DNA from: Chytridium lagenaria
Lineage: Eukaryota > Chytridiomycota > Chytridiomycetes > Chytridiales > Chytridiaceae
Assembly: GCA_025449115.1 (NCBI GenBank)
Contig: JAHLKC010000023.1
Span: forward strand, 62,001-126,000
Length of the DNA: 64,000 nt
Direction of reading: 5' to 3'
Each line of letters starts with the position of its first letter. Positions within the stretch are counted from its first letter, which is position 1. Under the pieces are notes generated by a model that saw only the letters and a program-made list of their open reading frames with translations, searched no databases and was not told the origin of the DNA. The position numbers and the translations under genes are program-made. Positions 22,456 to 37,261 of this stretch are shown here, one piece after another.

Positions 22456-23887
22456 TCAGCGGCCTTGGCCGCCTTGCCATGTCGGCGGCGGATAAGCTTG
22501 TGGATAGCTGCAAAACATAAGATGTTAACTTTCGTTCAAGTAGCATGAAGGAAAAAAAAAAATATTGAATAATTGGCTTACCCAGGTTGCCCATATGGCA
22601 TCTGCGGAGGGTCTTTTAAAAACAAGAAAATCAAAACGTCAGTAAAGGGTATGAAGAATCCAATTCTGCTATTATACTTACTTCCATACATCGGCGGCAT
22701 CCCCGGCGCTCCCTGCATAAACTGCTGCTGCTGTCCATACCCAGGCGGCATCCCACCCATCGGCATCGGCGGCATTCCCGGCATCCCTTGCATCGGCATT
22801 CCCATTCCCGGCATCCCTGGCATCCCCATTCCCGGCATTCCCATTCCAGGCATTCCTGGCATTCCCGGCATTCCTGGCATTCCCGGCATACCCGGCATTC
22901 TCGGAGGCATACCCATAGGTGGACCGTTCTGGGCGGCAACGGGTAAAGGAGGAGGAGGAGCAGATGCACCGGCTGTTCCGGGAATTTCGGCAAAAAGACG
23001 GTTGGGGAGTTGTGTGGGATTGTTTTTTGTTGCTTGGGCGGCGAGAAGACGTTCTTGGTGATGCCAGAGAAATGGGAAGCAGTTAGAATATTGAGCAAGA
23101 ATGGCCACTCAAGAACAAGCAAGAAAAATGATAAATGCTTCATACCGGCAGCAGATCCATGCCGTTCACCCTTTCCGTCCTTCTTAAATGCATAGCTCAC
23201 TGTAATAGGTTTATTCGACAAGAACTGTCCATTCATTGCCTCAATCGCCGCATCCGAAGCATCGAAATTATCATAACTAATGAACGCATATCCCTTTGAA
23301 AGTCCCGTATCAGGGTCTCTAGCAATCTAAAAAAGTAAAAGTCAACGTCACATATAAAACCCCTCCCACAAACCTTTGGTGTTTGAACCAACATCCCAAA
23401 AGCATTAAAAGTGTCATATAGGAGTTTTTCTTCAACGTCAATATCAAGGTTTCCGATAAAGAGGGATGCCCCAATTTCCAGTTCCTTCTTGTCGGCGGTG
23501 GCTTTATTGACTCTGATGGGTTTACCGTACAGCTTCACCATATTCATGACCTTTTGAGAGGTTTTAGATAAAGATTTGGATGCATGCAAACCTTCATTGC
23601 GTAATCTGCGTCTTCTTCTGACATGAACTCTACAAATCCATAGCCTTGGTGCATCATTGTCACGCGGTCCTTGGGAAGATGGACGTTGACTGCAAAGGAT
23701 GATTAAGTTTCAAACGTCCGAAAGCATTCGAAGGAAGTAACGGACGGGGTGGATGGAAGTGCTGACCTACTGGCCCTGCTTGAAGCATCATCTCCCAAAG
23801 AAGTGCTTCAGATATTTGCTCGTCCAGGTTGCCAACGTAAATGGTTGCTTCCTGGTTCCTGTCCTCGGCCTTCCCAGTGTTCATCAT
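22456..23887 (-). CDS. SF3B4: Splicing factor 3B subunit 4 (SF3B4/Hsh49)
   Basis: Two RRMs in tandem. RRM1 has RNP2 IYVGNL and RNP1 QGYGFVEF with the family-typical start [23 protein letters not shown]2 has LFIGNL and KGYAFISY with [20 protein letters not shown] and [14 protein letters not shown]. Both agree closely with SF3B4/SAP49. A Pro/Gly/Met-rich tail follows (GMPGMPG repeats), then [16 protein letters not shown] and stop at 22456-22458. Seven exons with 40-70 nt introns can be laid out. At the exon 1-2 junction (about 23769) the phase is off by one, consistent with a missing G. The protein is part of the U2 snRNP SF3b complex and holds U2 near the branch point. The start Met pair is at 23887/23884, immediately before [10 protein letters not shown]. 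Confidence 0.93.
22741..22907. repeat. GGCATTCCC tandem array coding GMPGMPG
   Basis: Imperfect 9-bp units (GGCATTCCC, with T/C and G/A variants) repeat throughout and encode Gly-Met-Pro on the minus strand in the SF3B4 tail. Such arrays change length easily. Confidence 0.75.
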
Positions 23888-24595
23888 TTTTGCGAAGTTG
23901 AATGCCTGCCCCCGTACGACAATCTCAAGTCCCAAACCTCAATTGATCAGTGAGGTTGCTTACGGCCGCTTTCTCCAGCTAAACATCACGAGCAGTGGAC
24001 GGATGTGTCAGCTATTCCACCCTTGATCCATGGCCGGGGTTTGGTTCTCGATGATGAACTTTTGAGAAAGAACAATATCACGCGGACGGCCCACAGCTGG
24101 ATGATCATAGAGGCTTAATTCAAACATAGGACAGTCAGAATATTAATGAATCATTCAAATGACATTTGGATATCAGTTTCGATACTTCTACGTTGTCAAT
24201 GATGAAGCAACGTATGATGATTCATAAGGCATTCTCCGTTGTTCTCTGGAGGAGTTGACAGCTCCTGCCTCAAAACTTTCAGAACCTCTTCCGGTTTCCT
24301 AAGGTTCAAATGGAACTAAAGAACGATCCTTCGCTTCAACTCTTGCGAATGCCTTTAAGCACCAGCCGAGCCTGTCCTGACACTATTTTTGACTTTACAG
24401 ATTTTGAATAGAATTTCTTTTTGCTCGTCCGTTCGCTCAAATATCTTCCTGCTTCTTGATATCCGACTCGAGGCGTTTATTTTAACAGGGCTACCTACGT
24501 GAAAAAACAAACCATTTTAAACATTAGCTACGATATGAGAGATTTCGTGAATGTTTCGTTATCTTGGTGTTCAGCAACCTTTGACAACTTTCAGC
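23888..24595. other. Divergent promoter region of SF3B4 and aldehyde dehydrogenase
   Basis: About 700 bp with no supported gene. It includes the leaders of the two divergent genes. The small plus-strand open frames lack domains. Confidence 0.4.
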
Positions 24596-26434
24596 ATGCT
24601 TCGAATTCAGAAATGCAGGAGACCCGTCCTCATCGCCGTCCGGCCCTACTCTACGACCAGCCTTTTCCGTCCTCATTACGGTAACTGGATCAACGGCCAA
24701 GAAGTCAAATCAGGCGGCCACCTCATCCCCGTCGAAAACCCTTGTACGGAGGAAGTCATCTGCAAGTAACCCATTCAGATAAACTTGAAATCTCACATGC
24801 ACTCTCCAGCGTTGAAGAAGCCTCCGCCTCCACCGTGGAGTCATGCATATCCTCTGCCAAAGCCACTTTCGACTCTGGTATCTGGTCCCGCGCAGATCCC
24901 ACCGTCCGTTCCCGGACTCTCCTTAAGATTGCCGATCATTTGTCCAACGCCGTCCCCCATCTCGCCCAACTAGAATCCCTTCAAACCGGCCGTCCAATTC
25001 GTGAAATGAATACTCAACTCGGTCGTCTTCCTGAATGGTTGGAGTATTTTGCGGCAGTTGCAAGGACGTACGAGGGAAAGGTCACTCCTTTTAAAGGTGA
25101 CATGATCAATTATGTGCGTCGTGTTCCTTTGGGTGTGGTTGCGCAGATCACGCCTTGGAATCATCCATTGTTGATTGCGGTAAAAAAGATTGCACCAGCG
25201 ATTGCGGCGGGGAATTCTGTGGTGGTGAAGCCATCTGAGCTGGCGCCAGTGTGCGTGCTTGAGTTTGCGAGGATTTGCAAACAGGCTGGATGTGAGTCGC
25301 GTGGCCTTAATATCTTTCTCTAATCTGCTGCTCATTTCTTTTAAAAAAAGTACCAGATGGTGTCCTTAATGTGGTGGCTGGACGAGGCAACGTTACAGGG
25401 AGGGCGATAACGGAGAGCAAGCACCTTTCAAAAATCGTACGTATCTATTCTAAGCTTGGTGCTCATACTGGAAAATGAAAAGGATCTTACCGGAGGCAAC
25501 GAAACTGGATCCCTTGTTGCGGCGGCTGCTGGACGGAACCTCATTCCTGTTATTGCAGAACTCGGAGGTTAGACCCCACTGCCAACTCTTTTGTTGCTTA
25601 TATTTACTTGCAGGAAAGGCGCCCGTCGTTGTATTCGAAGACTGCGACATCGATGCAGCAGTCAACGGAGCTGCATTCGCCGCGTTATCGCGTCCGGGCA
25701 GGTATTTTTATTCGTCACTATGCATATATTTAACGGAAACCCAAGACTTGCGTCATGGGATCTCGTATTATCATCATGGACACTATCCATGATGAATTTG
25801 TAGCAAAACTGAAAACAAAAAGCCTCATCCCTTAAACTCGGTCTCTCCCTCGACCCCGCGACTCAAATGGGGCCCGTTATTTCCCGTGCCCAGCTGGATC
25901 GTGTTGAACGTCTCGTCGCGACGGCTCTTCCAGATGGAGCAACGATACTAACAGGAGGCCGAAGGTCACCTGCGTTTCCCTCTGGATACTATTATGAACC
26001 AACCATTGTAACGGATTGTAAACCAGCGTCTACATTGGCGCAGGAGGAGGTGTTCGGACCGGTTGTGGTTGTTATCAAGGTCAAGTCGGAGAAGGAGGCG
26101 ATTCAGGTGGCGAATAATTCTCGGTATGGGCTCGCTGCATCTGTGTGGACAAAAGACGTGAAACGGGCCCATCGTGTTGCCGATGCGCTTGATGTGGGAA
26201 TAGTTTGGATAAACGGACATCATCATGTAAGCTTCATTTGTGTTTGACTTAATGGCTGCTGATACTCTATGTCAGAATGACCCTAGTAGCCCATGGGGAG
26301 GCATGAAAGACAGCGGTATCGGCCGGGAGAACGGAATCGAAGCTTACGAAGAGTACACTGAATCTAAATCAGTCGTCGTAAACTATGGTGACTCTGTCGA
26401 CTGGTTTTCAAATGAAAAGGCAAGATACGGCTAA
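24596..26434 (+). CDS. Mitochondrial NAD-dependent aldehyde dehydrogenase
   Basis: The N-terminus (MLRIQKCRRPVLIAVRPYST) is basic and hydroxylated with no acids, a good mitochondrial presequence. The ALDH fold follows: NWINGQEV, IAQ-type start of the cofactor site (VAQITPWNHPLL with the catalytic Asn), KPSELAPV, then VIAELGGKAPVVVFEDCDID with the general-base Glu. The nucleophile Cys lies in IASGQ-TCVMGSR, split by an intron. Later come EEVFGPVV and the C-terminal SPWGGMKDSGIGREN. All catalytic residues are present. It oxidises an aldehyde to the acid with NAD+. The sequence is near the betaine/aminobutyraldehyde group, but the substrate is not certain. Two homopolymer shifts break it: TT for TTT at about 25685 and A5 for A4 at about 25817-25821. 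The start is the Met that opens the presequence. Confidence 0.9.
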
Positions 26435-26495
26435 ATAAAACAAGACTGAAGAAAATATCCTTATACTAGTGAACATTTTGATATATATTGATAAA

Positions 26496-29119
<2,624 letters not shown>

Positions 29120-29164
29120 CTTTGGGTCAAATTTTTTTAACTTTTCTTTATTGAGTTTGAGTGT

Positions 29165-31835
29165 TTAATGGGGATTCGCAGTCGGACCAGACGAGCCAAG
29201 GTCGTGAAGGTCGCCAACCGTCATATCATCCTTATCACCGGGTCTCACTAAGCCTACGCGTTCCAACCCAATCCAAGGATCTCGCCCACCGCCCCAGCTC
29301 CACAGCTCATTCTTAATCAACTCTCCTCCCTCCCTCCAATTAACCCTCCGTGGGGTGGGGCACCCAGGAATTTGAAGGACAGCTTCATCAGAAAACCACT
29401 TTCTAAAAAGGCGTCCACTCCATCGTCTTGCCCAAAAATATGAGTAGTAACTTGCGCCATAACTAAATAAATGCGAAAACTGGACCTGCCATGCCGTGCC
29501 TTCCACATAGGGAATCACATTCATACTATTTTGCAACAGCTGCAATGCTCGCGTGGAATTAAACCCAGGTTGCTGCGCTTCGTTGGAATGATAGATCTGA
29601 TCCAAAAGCGCCATTTGAAGTTGTTGTTGAATCTCAATCGAGTTTAAAGCCACCATTGATTCTTTCTGTGACGTAAGTAAGGCGTCTGGGAGCGGTGCCC
29701 CTGTGTTGTAATGCCTAGCAAAGGTCCGAAGGACCTCGGGAACACGAGCGAACTGTTCCATGAAATTAGAGGGAACCTCTACAAAATCCATGGGACACCG
29801 CGTGCCCGCAATATGCTGAAAATCAGTTCTTGCCAACATTGCTATCGACAGATTAGATCGGATTAAATAAAGACACAACCAATTAAGAAACTTACAATGC
29901 ATAACATGCCCCATTTCGTGAAAAAGTGTTTCTACTTCCATAAGTGAAAGGAGGGACGGGTAAGCCTCCGATACTGGCCGTGAAAAAGCAGTTACAAGAG
30001 CGACAATAGGAAGCTGGTATTTCCGCTTACGACCCGTTGAGTCGACAACCACTTTCTCTGCGTGAGGAAGACACATCAAAGGACTTCTCCATCGGTTATA
30101 GCAGTTGGGCCTGCCGCAAGATCCTCATCATCGTCATCCAACCGGCGTGAGCACCGCACCGTGAACTGTGCTGCACTTTCAATTTTCTAGCTTCTCCGCC
30201 GTTGTTATTTCTCCTAAAGAGATCGCAGTAGACGACTCCAATAAGGCCGTCAGTTTCATGGACAACTTCAAGCTTTCGAACGTCTTCGTGCCATGTTTCA
30301 CCAGGCTCGGCGGCTGCGGGTTCAAGTGTAACGCCATATAGTGCCTTTGTTAAGTTGAAATGCCCGCAAGTGTTTGTCCGACGGTGAAGTAAGAGGAAAC
30401 AACATCGCCTTCTCTGTGCATGCTTTGGTGGTGAGGGTGAAAGGGGTCGCTTGATAAAGATCCGGATGATGTTCTGGGGTTTATGAATTGGCCGTAATAA
30501 AGACGATCCCATGCTTGGAATGTGGTTTGTGTGGATGCTCCGATGTGCACCCTCTCAGCTCAGCGAGCTTATCAAACATCGGCCTGAGCCAAAGGCTTGT
30601 GGACGTTGGCAAGAGATGTCAGAAAAGATGTAACATTCTCTATATATATGTTAGTAAAAAAGCGAAAATTGAACATTAGTTGATAGGAAAGAACAAACCT
30701 GGAGTTTTTGCCATTTTATCCGATAAGTATAGATCGGCATATGAATTTTTTTCTAGAAGACGAGCAAGGTCTCCTCTGGTTTTTAACAACTCTTCCAAAA
30801 TATCTATCTGTTCTTGCACTGCCGAGTTCATTCCCAAAAACACCAAGCGACGTACATCCTCATTCCTTGCCGTCTTGAGTATAGATATGGCAGCAGCAGA
30901 ATCAGTTGACACTACAGCAGTATCTTTCCATCGACTTCCTTTTCGTAACACTTCTGAAACAACATCCTTTGGTACACCGAGAAGAGTTTTTGATGCCGCT
31001 TCAATCTCAACTTCATGCACACTCGAATATCCATTCGCCGACGAATTCGTGACCCAACTTGAGGATTCTGTCGTTCAAATCGACAAAACGATCCCGTGTT
31101 TTTGATGGCATGTTCACGCCAGACTTTTCGAAATCAACAAGGAGGAGTTCGGGCAACTCGAAGTTCTTCGACGGATAGACTCTTTCGAATAGAGTCATCG
31201 GCATACGATCTTTTAAGACCTGTTTTAAGAAATAGATAGTTCATACATATAATGCGGAGTATAAGAGTACGCGTATACCTCGTAAAGACCTTGGTGTGTA
31301 TTCAGCTGATTTAAAAAAGTGCTAAGTGATGCATGGGCTTGGTTCGCAGCTTTCACTGTTGCAGGGTCCGGGTGGACATTCTGAATAAGCTCGCAAGCGT
31401 CCAGGACACAGCAAACAACATCAGAAAGTCTATCTAGTCTCTTAACAGTCTTTCTTAATTCTGAAGGATCGTTTTTTCTTTGCTGCCATGCATGTAGCCT
31501 CCACGAGCTTCTTTGCCTGCAGCAGCGATCTTCGAGTGGCTCTTAAGATCCCCTCTGGATTCACAAGATCCGGATATCCGAAAAGCCCGCCCTTGCTCCG
31601 TCCGGTAGAATTCCTAACTCCATTATCACGCCAATATCGGGGCGAGTCAAAAGCCAAGGATGAGAGGAGATGACAGTTGAATGTGATCCAGGTTCATATG
31701 CTTTTGGGTTCCAGATGACAACCATCTTGAATGGTTGCGTTGCAAGCACTTTCGGTTTTCGAAGTTTCCTTTCGCGGCTGCTTTAAGGAATCCAACGAGG
31801 TTGGGCAGTTTGCGCAAAGAGCAAAGGCATGACAT
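29165..31835 (-). CDS. OCT1: Mitochondrial intermediate peptidase (M3 family)
   Basis: The N-terminus [20 protein letters not shown] is a likely presequence. It is followed by [20 protein letters not shown], the typical Oct1 start. The middle holds [20 protein letters not shown] and [15 protein letters not shown]; then, after frame changes (30.1-30.5 kb), [19 protein letters not shown]. The active site is [13 protein letters not shown], the HEXXH zinc motif, with the downstream Glu in [14 protein letters not shown]. The end ([20 protein letters not shown]) is also canonical. The enzyme removes an octapeptide from imported mitochondrial precursors after the main processing peptidase. Several short introns and at least three one-base shifts are present. 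It sits 68 bp downstream of SDHC, and 45 bp before CEF1. Confidence 0.92.
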
Positions 31836-31903
31836 GAATGCAAAATTTTGGTAAGTCTACAGAAACACGTAATTATAGTATGCGATGGAGTATATTGAGA
31901 AGT

Positions 31904-32926
31904 TTAAAGCATAACAAGGTACGCAGTGAGGGCGGAAGCGAGGGCAAGCGCAACGTATCCAGTCTGGTAGACAGACTTGACGCTGAGTTGAGCTCCAGTG
32001 TCCCAAATCTACATAATTTGAAGAATTAAAAAGCAGCCACGCAGAATTGGACAAAAGAAAACAAAGTTGAAGCAAGGCGAGACGTTAAAGAGAAATAAAT
32101 TCACAATTATAAGAAATCGTAACAAGAATATATACTGTTTTTAAGCATCACAAATGTTCTTACCAAGTGACGAATACCGTTTACAGAGTGGAAGGCCGTT
32201 GGTACAGCAATCGCCAACTTGCCCAAGAGAGTAAGGAGGAAGGGAGCACCGGCAACGAGTGTAGCGACAGTGGCTGAGTTAAAAGGAGCGATGACGTACC
32301 AGATGCCACCAAGGTAGATAACTATTCATATCGTCAACAAAAAAAAACGTTCCATCAGTCAATCTCCTATCCATTATTTGTATAAAGAGTTTTATCCCAA
32401 AGCTCCGTGCAACAAAAAAAGCCGCAAGAACTTACGGCCACCGACTGCGCAGCCAGTAATCCTGTTAGCGGCAGACATATACCAAGTTAGCTGGGGCTGG
32501 TAGATGGTCAGGTGAGGAGAGATAGGCCTTCCGCGTTCCTGTGACTTCTTGAAGGCATCGATCTCAAGAGTAGGCAGCGAAGAAGCCTTAGGGGTGAAGG
32601 AGAACCTGGACGTGATGATTTGAGTAAGATGTATTAGACAACTTAAACTGCAGAAGATATATGACGGGGTAGTGATTTGATTTAGAGCTTAAGTACCCAT
32701 ACTTACTTTGCATGCTGGGTCATGACCAGAGCGCTTGCGCCTGGTTGACGGTGCGCCTGGGAAGAGCTGTAATCAGGGGGATCATAAGACTTCACTTCTT
32801 CCCTGCGTATAATGCTTCTAAAGCTCCAAAAGCAGCAATCAACGGTAACAACGAGAGCGCTGCCGCTGCTCACTCACCACCCATGAGAGGGGCCATCCTC
32901 GATCCATAGATTCCAACTCGGAACAT
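31904..32926 (-). CDS. SDH3: Succinate dehydrogenase cytochrome b subunit (SDHC)
   Basis: MFRVGIYGSRMAPLMG opens a basic presequence interrupted by an intron (GTGAGTGA at about 32879). The mature part has SPHLTIYQPQLTWYMSAANR and ITG, the family signature, then a membrane helix region, FHSVNGIRHLVWDTG with the haem-ligand His, and a final helix (YVALASALTAYLVML). Complex II membrane anchor: binds haem b and ubiquinone in the inner mitochondrial membrane. The signature usually reads S..HR.TG; here Asn replaces that His (AANRITG), worth checking. Exon 2's frame at about 32735-32750 may carry a small indel. Confidence 0.9.
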
Positions 32927-33052
32927 GTTGCTGTGAATAGGTATGGGAGAAAAGTGACGAAATTTGCCTCGGCCGACAATTACAATTTTTATTGCTCACA
33001 CGACACCCTTCACGCCGGCACTGGCCGACGAAGCAACCACGCAAACAGACTT
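32927..33052. other. Short intergenic spacer
   Basis: Holds the SDHC promoter and the 3' end of the ATP-grasp gene. Nothing else seen. Confidence 0.3.
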
Positions 33053-35875
33053 TCAACATTTCTGATTAGCAAGTTTTAACAATGTTCCACATTTAGACTT
33101 TTCACCAAACCGAACGTCTGCCGACACATTTAGAATAACTAGCCCACCCTTCGACAGGTTATCCAACCCAATGGCTGAAGCATCGTTACGGTCAATGATT
33201 GTACAGAGACCATAGCAGGATCCATGGACTGCTGTGAAGGCCCCTTCGTGCAATATCACGAAGGTCCATGTCAAGAAAAACTTCATCAGGTCGAAGAGGG
33301 CGGAAGGTTCTCTTTGCGGGATGGAGTGGATGGCTTTGGTCTGTGAAGTCAATGATAGGCATTGTAGGTCTTCGGAAAAGACCAAACTTTGAAGCGGGTG
33401 GGCCCCGTATTCCAGGGGAAAATAGCGCCGGTGGGAAAACTATCACATCGGCATTCGGATCCCTTGCGTCACCAGCTACCAGAACACGATACCTATGAAG
33501 CCACACCAGAAGTAAGAATTATCCAAGTGGGCTTGATGCAGAAAACAAGCTCTTACTCTGTTCCAACAATAAATTCCTCAATTCTAAACCTCGCTGTAGC
33601 AGGCAATGCGCCGACCATCTCTTTCAGCGCCTCCAAATTTTCTATCTTCTGGCCCGTATAAAACCCCTCATCCAGATGATCATTCATAGCATGCTTCACA
33701 TACACCGGAAAGCCAATCCCTATCTTCGCCATCTCTTCCTCCAAATTCTTTGAAATATCGCAAGTGCAGCTAAGAGGAACTGGAAGATTATTCTTGCTCA
33801 ATAGAGCATGCATAGTATCGCGGTTTTGACACTCCTCGAAAAATCTTGCGTTGAGGCCGATCATGTTTTGAAATCCAAGCTTTGCAATCAGCTCAGCAAC
33901 TTCCGCCCCTTCGCGACCAAGGCACGCGTTGAATATAACGTCTTCGCTCAGAGAAAGGCTTGAGAGAGCTTCCTCAACATCCTCGTAGTTAAAAATGTGA
34001 ATAATCGGGTCATATCCAATTGCCCTAAAAATAGTTTCCAATTCAGACTATTCGAATTAGCCAAACCAGGAAAGTAGCCGTTGAGAAGTACCTGATATGC
34101 TACGTCCTTTCCAAACGCGTGCGCAAGTTTTCCGGAAGGATCCATAGTTCCGGATTCCGCGTCAATTATAACAGCCGCAACAATCACGTGAACAACAGGT
34201 GTGGGCAAAACAGCCAAAGTGGGGTTCCGCAACAGCTTTCAAATTGTTAACAAGTCGTAATCAGCTAATCTAATCCACCTCTGTAACTTCTTCCTCAACG
34301 TTCGGCGGAATGAGAGCTGCTCAATATCCTCAACCGATAACGGCTCTATAGTCAATTTTGATTCCCCATCAAGCAACGGCGGCGGTTGCAAGAAATTGCT
34401 CAAAAGAATTTTGAAAAAGTCAACCGTGCTTTGCCCAGCCAGCTTCAAGATGAAATCAGACGAGCTTCCTGATCCAACTCCGCAGCTTGCATTCACTTCC
34501 AAAACGTAAAACTTGCCTTTGACATTGTTAATACGAGTAAAAGGTTGTTATACATACCGCTAGTATCGCGCTTTCTTATGTCAACGCGTCCGAAACAGTT
34601 TCCGTTTGTCGCGATGTAGGCTCTACGCGCCAAATCTTGAAGAGCGGCTGAATCATTTTCATCATCAACCTCATTTTTAAAATTAGCTTGATTACGAGGT
34701 ACTGATGCTCACATTTGCATATTGATGAAGCTGGTACTCTGTATTCCCAATTCGACTTAAACGTAATGAAGCGCTGATATTTGGGCAAATCCTTATCGAA
34801 TGCTCTTTCCGCTGGTGGGTATACAATGACCGGTTGATTTTCATCTCTACAATTCCCAGAAATCAAACCTTTAAAAATGTTAGTTTATAATAAAAATGCC
34901 AGAATACGCACAGAAAACTCTTGACCCTCAATAAACTCCTCTACAGTCAAGTTTTTGAAATCCTTCATAAGTAGCTCCACACGTTTTTTCAAGTCCTCCA
35001 AATTATGACAAACAGAACCCTCATCTAATCCAACGGACCCGTAAGAGTCGGATATCTTTACGAAAAGCGGGAACTGCATTCCCCATTCCGCTATTTCTTC
35101 CTCAGGTTGGTGTCTTTCGTAACGCCGAAACCCGGAGGAGTGGAGACGAGATGCTCTCTAAAAATCTTCTTCATTCCGTTTTTCGTGAGAGTGTTGTTGA
35201 TAAATATAGCATCACAGCCCTACCCACACTTAGAAAAAACCAGCTTTTACCAAACCCACCACAATGTTTGTGAACTTTTTCTCCTCAAGATACAGAGCTA
35301 CGTAGTATTAAAGCTAGGCAAATGCACTAGACATACCAATACTCGGCCCTGGAATCCCATCAATATCACAACCATCACAGAGATTAAACACAATTTCCGT
35401 CAACGGAATCGAATCAATATCCTCCCTGGCATTCTTTTAACGTAATTAGATGAATAACAGGCTCAAAGTACAGCTGCTTTGATCTAAAGATGTTACGTTA
35501 ATAGGAGGGAAACAACAAGGGAGACTTCTAACACAGTTCTTTAAGCTCCACCACATAGGCCTCCTTATCGCTGTCGCTCGCAAACTTCTCTGCCTCGTTC
35601 CTAAACTCAGCATTCTCGTCCAGAGTGGCTGGAATTAGGATATGCTGTTACGACAGTTCAGCATCATGGTGTCGAGTCAGTACTGACTTACCAGCACTCT
35701 GTTTTGACCAAACGTTGTTCGTCTCATGTTTGAATTTGGACAATTTCTAAAGATTCGCAGAGGCTTCTTTTGACAACAAACACTGGTGCGAAAAGCGATC
35801 AGCAAAACGTGGAGGGGCTGCAGCCTCATCAATGAAGTAATGTTTGAAAAGTGACACCCGCAATACATCATACAT
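33053..35875 (-). CDS. Tandem ATP-grasp protein, D-Ala-D-Ala ligase-like
   Basis: Module 1 starts MYDVLRVSLFKHYFIDEAAA and includes YFEPVIHLI and IVFNLCDGCDIDGIPGPSIG, the N-terminal domain of D-Ala ligase-like enzymes. Then come IFINNTLTKNGMKKIF, the ATP-binding strand FPLFVKISDSYGSVGLDEGS, LTVEEFIEGQEFSV and the metal site YVLEVNASCGVGSGSS. Module 2 (about 34230-33053) repeats this: PTPVVHVIVAAVIIDAESGT, IFNACLGREGAEVAELIA, FPVYVKHAMNDHLDEG, FRIEEFIVGTEYRVLVAGD, and LVILNVSADVRFGEKS where the metal ligands E..N are replaced by L..S. The modules lie in one frame separated by a single TGA at about 34239, so they could be one protein with an unseen intron or two adjacent genes. Family enzymes join carboxylates to amines using ATP. 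Substrate unknown; fungi have no peptidoglycan. Confidence 0.7.
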
Positions 35876-36116
35876 ACTTCACATTATATATTCCAGTAAA
35901 AATGCAAGGGCGCCTCAGAGATCCTTCGGGATCAGGCAAAGGGCTAACAACAACACACAAAAAATACAGAGATACAAAGGATGCGCCCTCACCGCACGAG
36001 TCCATCTCAAACGGCACTACACGCAGGAGGTAATAGAAGAGAAGATAGAATAAAAAGCTGCAGGAACTCCAGGTCCCTGCATAGAAAGTACAAGTTTTTC
36101 GGGGGAGGGTCAGCAA

Positions 36117-37261
36117 TTAAGCTGACAGGGTACGAAAGAATGAGTGGTGTATGGAGGAATTTACACAGCGCTGCCTGAGGTACGCCCTGCAGCAGCGTTC
36201 TCCTTTGCCAAAGCGTCTAAGTAATTCCTTGTCCTGGGCCGACAAAGTCTTGTTAGGGCTGCTGGGGCTAGCAGGTGCAGCGGGGGCTTCCTCAGGGATC
36301 TGGCGACGCGACAACTCGACTTCACGTGCAAGGCGGGACTTGAGAAGGTTGGTCCTGCGGGTGCGTGCGAGGTAGATTCCAGCAATGACAACAAGCGCGG
36401 CGATGGGAACAATGACAATGGCGGCGATGGCACCGGAGCTGAGGCCGGCTTTAGGGGGTGCGGGAGCAGGGGGGTCATTTTGGCCCGATCCGGATTGGTT
36501 ACCACCGGCGTTTCCGCTGGGAGGAGGACCTTTCATAGACAGTTAGATTATTCACGACGGAAAGAAATGCGGGTAGACTCACCAGTCCAGGCCTGAACCT
36601 CGTTAATGGCAACGTAGCAGTTCTTTCCGCCGTCCTTAGATTTCAAGTTGCTCCAGGTGAGTTGCATACCGGAGGCGGTGACGGGCTCATTGAATACAAA
36701 AACTGTCCACTCAGACGAATCCTCAAAGGTGACAGCGGTGGGGTTGGGAACGTTCATTGGGATCTCCGAGTAGAGTACCAAGCCGACGCCGTCGGCTGGA
36801 GAAAAAACCACGTATCAGCAAAAGTTCTTTTGCAAGATGTTTGATGGAGAAGTTATGCTTACCCTCAATATCTCCATAACGGAATCGGATCTCGGAAAGA
36901 AGACGGGTGCTGTACTTCTTGGACCAGTCAAAGCTCAAGCTTTCGGACCTGCTAGAGTTGCAAGCCTTAACATCGGACACCCATTGCTCGGTCTTGACAT
37001 CGTTAGAGTCTGCGGGTGTAGGGTCGAGGACGTTGCTGGGAAGGCAGCGGTTACCAGCACAGTTGGCGCTCTGGTATGTGGAGGATGCAGAGACGACGGA
37101 ACCAGGGGCAATGTCGTAGCTATCGAAACCGGGAGCAGCTGTAAACAAACGGCTCAGATAATTAAGCAGCTTTGGGCAAACATGAACGAGATGAGATGAA
37201 AGCACTGCTTACCTTGCGCCACAACGGCAAGCGCGGCGAGGGCGATGACGGATTTGAACAT
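36117..37261 (-). CDS. Type I membrane protein with discoidin-like ectodomain
   Basis: Exon 1 (37261-37213) is a classic signal peptide (MFKSVIALAALAVVAQ). Exons 2-3 (37138-36863, 36795-36583) encode a beta-sandwich like F5/8C discoidin domains: APGSVVSASSTYQSANCAGN, then QWVSDVKACNSSRSESLSFD, ISEIRFRYGDIE-type strands and NCYVAINEVQAW. Four cysteines are visible. Exon 4 (from 36529) has a Pro/Gly-rich stalk and a membrane helix (AIAAIVIVPIAALVVIAGIY) followed by RTRR and a Pro/Ser cytoplasmic tail. The stop is at 36117 or, with one shift, 36161 (LAKENAAAGRTSGSAV). It probably binds carbohydrate or matrix at the cell surface. Ligand unknown. Introns follow GTAAGC/GTGAGT..AG. Confidence 0.78.

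Noticed and set aside
22741..22907. A collagen-like gene.
   Set aside because: The GMP/GIP repeat lacks the strict Gly-X-Y length of collagens and belongs to the SF3B4 tail.
22573..23061. A plus-strand Gly/Ile/Pro-rich frame resembling a structural repeat protein.
   Set aside because: It is the antisense of the GMPGMPG tail of SF3B4, whose RRMs fix the coding strand.
34225..34245. A definite split of the ATP-grasp region into two genes.
   Set aside because: The same frame stays open on both sides of the TGA and no clear ATG opens module 2, so a split could not be established; left as one entry with the doubt stated.
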